DNA of 26,450 nt from positions 1 to 26,450 of the forward strand of contig JASJPG010000166.1 in the NCBI GenBank assembly GCA_031426815.1, in the 5' to 3' direction. The notes under the pieces were generated by a model. The model was given only the letters and a program-made list of their open reading frames with translations. It searched no databases and was not told the DNA's origin. Shown here piece after piece: positions 23,105 through 26,450 of the stretch (position 1 is its first letter; each line of letters opens with the position of its first letter). The stretch is from PFJX01 sp031426815. Its GTDB lineage: Bacteria; Pseudomonadota; Gammaproteobacteria; Burkholderiales; Thiobacillaceae. Position numbers and translations under genes: made by a program.

Positions 23105-23362
23105 TCAGTCATCGCCCAGCAACTCGCGTAAGGCGGGAGTAGGTTCCGAAGTGTCGGCAAGCGCGTCGGTCACGCTTTGCCAACTTGCCGGCGTGATGGT
23201 CAGAACTGGCGGAGTGATGAACTCCCCGGGCACCGTATTGAGGGCCAGCAAGTAATGGCGCAGCGCGGTTTCGATGACAAAGCCTTTCTTTAGACCGCGC
23301 TTTTGCACGGTGGTATCGAGCAGACGTTGAGTTTCATCGGAGACGACGGCAGAGATTTGCAT
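23105..23362 (-). CDS. Ribbon-helix-helix antitoxin-like protein, apparently orphan
   Basis: The 85-aa protein has an N-terminal β-strand and helices of RHH/CopG type (MQISAVVSDETQRLLDTTV, then KKGFVIETALRHYLLAL, residues 1–40) and a C-terminal tail (LTITPASWQSVTDALA, ending PTPALRELLGDD) like the toxin-binding tails of DUF1778/TacA-style antitoxins. Such proteins bind operator DNA through the β-ribbon and neutralise a toxin encoded beside them. No toxin frame (GNAT, RelE or PIN) is found immediately downstream, and VapBC lies upstream as a separate unit. It may be a solitary remnant that could still repress or counter toxins encoded elsewhere. Family assignment is by general pattern, not a specific match. 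Confidence 0.6.
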   Translation of the reverse strand: MQISAVVSDETQRLLDTTVQKRGLKKGFVIETALRHYLLALNTVPGEFITPPVLTITPASWQSVTDALADTSEPTPALRELLGDD

Positions 23363-23474
23363 GGCTGTGCTCTAGAAATATCCACATAAATGTAGCCTAT
23401 TACGCTGCTTGTCCAGACTCCCATGTCATCCACGCAATATGTCACCCCCGGATCGAGGTGGCGGTGGTGCCAAG

Positions 23475-23885
23475 TTACCGCATCAGAAGGTTCGTCAATC
23501 GGTGCACAGTAGGCAGCCGATAGATGCCGAAATCGGTTTCATCGAGCGTGATGACCTCAATGATGCCGGCCTGCTCGGCCAACCAGACCAGCGAAGCATC
23601 CGCCAGGTCCATCGGCAAGTCGTCGTATTTCTCCATCAGCGCCGCGATGTCGTCCGCCGCAGTAGGCGACAGTTCCCGCACCGCCACGCCCCCCGCCGCC
23701 ACCCAGCGCATGAAGCGGCCGACGATGTAGCGTGGCAGCAGATGGCAGACTTCGGTAAGGACGGGCCAGGTGGTGACGAGTTGCCCCTGGCAGTCGGCGA
23801 AGAAGGCGGCGCACCGGATGTGGTCGCCGTCGCCCTTATCCAGCCAGGCTACCAGCGGGCCGGTGTCCACCAGCACCTTAGCCAC
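23475..23885 (-). CDS. VapC-like PIN-domain toxin (ribonuclease)
   Basis: This is the toxin of a type II pair, a metal-dependent PIN ribonuclease expected to cleave tRNA or rRNA when not bound by antitoxin. I set the start at the GTG 23885, which overlaps the antitoxin stop by 8 bp and places VLVDTGPLVAWLD at the N-terminus as in PIN proteins, giving 136 aa. The open frame extends 48 codons further only as a shadow of the antitoxin. Acidic active-site residues are visible: D7 (LVDTGPL), E45 (VLTEVCHLL), D93 and D96 (MDLADASLV), D115 and D118 (TLDETDF). All four PIN positions are filled, so the toxin should be active. Confidence 0.85.
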   Translation of the reverse strand: MAKVLVDTGPLVAWLDKGDGDHIRCAAFFADCQGQLVTTWPVLTEVCHLLPRYIVGRFMRWVAAGGVAVRELSPTAADDIAALMEKYDDLPMDLADASLVWLAEQAGIIEVITLDETDFGIYRLPTVHRLTNLLMR

Positions 23886-24132
23886 GATGAGCTTTCCCGG
23901 CCAACTTTTCGCGCAGGCGTTGCGAGTGGTTGCGCCCCAGATCGCCCACACCACTGTCGAAACAGCCCACCAGCCCCAAGTCCACAGCCAGTTGTGCAGG
24001 CGTTTCTGATCGCGCCGCCAGCGCGGCAATGGCCGCCTTCACGGCGTCGCTCTGAGTCTGCCCGGTGCGGGCGCAGAAGGCGCGTAACAGGGAATCGGTT
24101 TGGTCGTCGAGGCGGACGGAGAGAGTGCGCAT
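23878..24132 (-). CDS. VapB-like ribbon-helix-helix antitoxin
   Basis: This 84-aa protein pairs with the downstream PIN toxin. Its N-terminal RHH domain is clear (TLSVRLDDQTDSLLRAF, then TGQTQSDAVKAAIAALAAR, residues 3–40). The C-terminal part (RNHSQRLREKLAGKAHRG) would wrap the toxin and cover its active site. The ATG at 24132 has GAGGA about 7 bases upstream. The antitoxin stop lies inside the start of the toxin gene (GTGGCTAA), the usual coupling that keeps antitoxin in excess. A TATTAC direct repeat just upstream is a likely autoregulatory operator. The pair appears intact within an otherwise decayed accessory stretch. Confidence 0.82.
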   Translation of the reverse strand: MRTLSVRLDDQTDSLLRAFCARTGQTQSDAVKAAIAALAARSETPAQLAVDLGLVGCFDSGVGDLGRNHSQRLREKLAGKAHRG

Positions 24133-24149
24133 GGGAATATCCTCGGATG

Positions 24150-24181
24150 TATTACGTCACATATTACAGCCTGCTATAGCA
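24150..24181 (-). promoter_or_regulatory. Candidate VapB operator/promoter region
   Basis: Two TATTAC hexamers (24150–24155 and 24162–24167) are spaced 12 bp start to start, about one helical turn, as expected for paired ribbon-helix-helix dimers. A perfect 10-bp palindrome TGCTATAGCA (24172–24181) follows upstream of the antitoxin gene. The region is AT-rich and could hold a –10 element on the minus strand. Operator function is inferred. Confidence 0.45.
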
Positions 24182-24640
24182 TGTCTGCATCAATCTGCTG
24201 CGCCCACGCCTGTCGTAGTTGCTCGGCTTGCCGCTTGATGGCATCGAGCAATATGTTGTTTTTGGCAGGCGCCGGGGTTCTCTCTACCTGGGAAGCCACA
24301 GGGCCTATCCCCAATGCCTTCAGCTTGTCGAATACCGGCTTCATGGCCTGATTCTTGTCCCGGTAAAACGCACTGCCGCCGATCCGTACGAAGCGCCAGC
24401 CCAGCCGTTCCAGCAAAGCTTGGCGGGCCAGGTCTTCGGCCACCTTGTCATAATGCCAGCGGTCGCCATCGCATTCGATGGCGAGGCGATTGCCGTCACC
24501 GCCTTCAACAACCAGGTCAATGCGATAGGCACCCACGGGCCATTGGGCATGCACCTGGTAACCCTGAGCCTCCAGCCTTTGGTGAACATCGGCCTCGAAG
24601 GGGGAGTCTGTGCGCACTTGGCTGCTCAGTAACTGCTCCC
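24174..24640 (-). pseudogene. C-terminal fragment of a helicase-linked endonuclease (MTES_1575/DUF559-type REase domain)
   Basis: The recognisable part starts at about 24605 with SPFEADVHQRLEAQGY and continues through GAYRIDLVVEG, LAIECDGDRWHY and ALLERLGWRFVRIGGSAFYRDK. This is the very-short-patch-repair-like nuclease domain (D…E-x-D/K pattern) usually found at the C-terminus of very large superfamily-1 helicase proteins. Here no helicase lies upstream: the frame closes at a stop near 24735, and the only starts are a TTG at 24734 and an ATG at 24713, both inside another gene's fragment. I therefore read it as the stump of a large gene fused by deletion to the neighbouring fragment. The left boundary of homology is approximate. 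A small standalone nuclease is the alternative. Confidence 0.6.
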
Positions 24641-25104
24641 AAAGGGTAAAAACCGTCTTCAAAGTTTGCACTGCTGTAATTGAGCTGACGCCAGACCTCT
24701 CCACACCATTCATGCCCCAATTTCCCTGGTCCAAAGATCAGGGTATCGATCTGATCATTAGAAGCGGCAAGCAGAAGAAAGAGCCGATGGAAAAAGGCAT
24801 CGCGCACGATGCGTTTAGTGGCGCAAACCTCATTGAGCCGCGCCGATATTTCCGATGGCAACGCCAGACTGACCGGCCACCGGTCAAGTTTGTCGAGTTC
24901 ACGAAATACATATTCGTAGCTTTCTTGGGAGTTGGGGATGGAGACCTCCTGGTCGAGCATTTCCACCTCGCTCTTGAGCAGCTTGCCTAGGAAAGCATCA
25001 CGCCGCAAACAGGTGGACTCTAGCTTTTTATCCAGCTTGTCGAGGATGGGGCGCCAGATCTTGACGGAGATCTTGGGGGTCGTTTTCAGTTCCTTGGTTG
25101 CCAT
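24517..25104 (-). pseudogene. 5' part of an unidentified gene, truncated at a junction
   Basis: The ATG at 25104 (MATKELKTTPKISVKIW) has AGGAG six bases upstream, and the first roughly 150 residues look like a real protein: basic N-terminus, KLDKKLESTCLRRDAFLGKLL, VSLALPSEISARLNEVCATKRI, then LGHEWCGEVWRQLNY and FEDGFYPLG. The pattern suggests two copies of a ribbon-helix-helix-like segment (about residues 8–45 and 85–120). After about residue 150 the frame runs antisense-like through the endonuclease fragment's sequence (PSAHRLPLRGRCSPKAGG) and loses protein character. The gene was probably longer and lost its 3' end in the deletion that created the junction near 24640. I do not recognise its function. 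Confidence 0.5.
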
Positions 25105-25252
25105 TTCGAGCTCCTGTGGTACAGCGTAGCCACACAATAGCCAAAAGGATCATCCATTTGGATAAAGATTAATCTTTTTTACAGCCATCATCCCAGTTGG
25201 CATACAGCAAGTATTTCAGGGTCTGGTCTGGCTGGAAACCGGTTCCCAAATA
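25105..25252. other. Intergenic AT-rich region with a 14-bp palindrome
   Basis: AAAGATTAATCTTT (25164–25177) is a perfect palindrome followed by more T, in one of the most AT-rich spots of the window. It could be an operator or a weak terminator. The minus strand between about 25176 and 25247 also reads as a protein-like tail (GFQPDQTLKYLLYANWDD, stop) with no start, perhaps another gene remnant. Nothing else was recognised. Confidence 0.35.
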
Positions 25253-25280
25253 GCAAAACCCCGCCGAAGCGGGGTTTTGC
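25253..25280 (-). terminator. Intrinsic terminator of groEL
   Basis: A perfect 12-bp stem (GCAAAACCCCGC at 25253–25264 with its complement at 25269–25280) closes a stable 4-base loop. TTTT in the right arm of each strand makes it bidirectional in principle. It lies 49 bp after the groEL stop. Confidence 0.9.
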
Positions 25281-25329
25281 TTTGCGACAAACCGAAGCGC
25301 AAGCCTCGGTCGGGTGCGAGTAGCCGGAC

Positions 25330-26450
<1,121 letters not shown>

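Overview
The window is GC-rich, densely coded and bacterial. The gene set (xerC–DUF484–dapF, a tandem lpxL pair divergent from metK, ahcY, an NhaD-type antiporter, metY, GroEL with a GGM tail) points to a betaproteobacterium of the Nitrosomonadales/Rhodocyclales type. That placement rests on gene content and protein flavour only, and the genus cannot be read from the sequence. Both ends are cut inside genes: ahcY on the left and groEL on the right.

Layout. (1) 1–4.5 kb: the 3' end of ahcY (+) with a strong terminator, convergent with the minus-strand set nhaD, dapF, DUF484, xerC. (2) 4.6–7.1 kb: minus-strand pairs dsbB–dsbA-like (disulfide formation) and marR-like–mechanosensitive channel-like. 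(3) 7.3–11.0 kb: a plus-strand two-gene unit, a periplasmic PhnD-family binding protein followed by a membrane sensor with HAMP, two PAS, GGDEF (GSDEF) and EAL domains. This looks like a ligand-to-c-di-GMP signalling pair and not a transporter. (4) 11.0–16.6 kb: minus-strand envelope-lipid genes. Reading from the right these are lpxL-like 2, lpxL-like 1, a GNAT, a YccU-like CoA-binding protein and a small membrane protein, then after a 119-bp palindromic element a YnbA–YnbB–PlsC-like phospholipid module. (5) 16.6–20.0 kb: metK (+) with a leader that can fold over its own ribosome binding site, a Uma2-family protein (+), and metY (-). Together with ahcY this gives the window a sulfur-amino-acid/methyl-cycle theme. 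(6) 20.0–22.8 kb: an AddB-like nuclease gene (-) that carries a REP-type palindromic repeat inside its reading frame and takes its stop codon from a second repeat. No AddA partner is visible. (7) 22.8–25.2 kb: an accessory, decayed patch with an orphan antitoxin-like gene, a complete VapBC pair, and two overlapping gene fragments that look like a deletion junction. (8) 25.25 kb to the end: the groEL terminator and the C-terminal two thirds of GroEL.

Most genes are recognisable families. The points most worth following are the metK leader switch, the PhnD/EAL sensory pair, an LpxL paralogue lacking its catalytic acid, and REP elements shaping the addB-like gene. I found no CRISPR array, tRNA, rRNA or intact insertion sequence.
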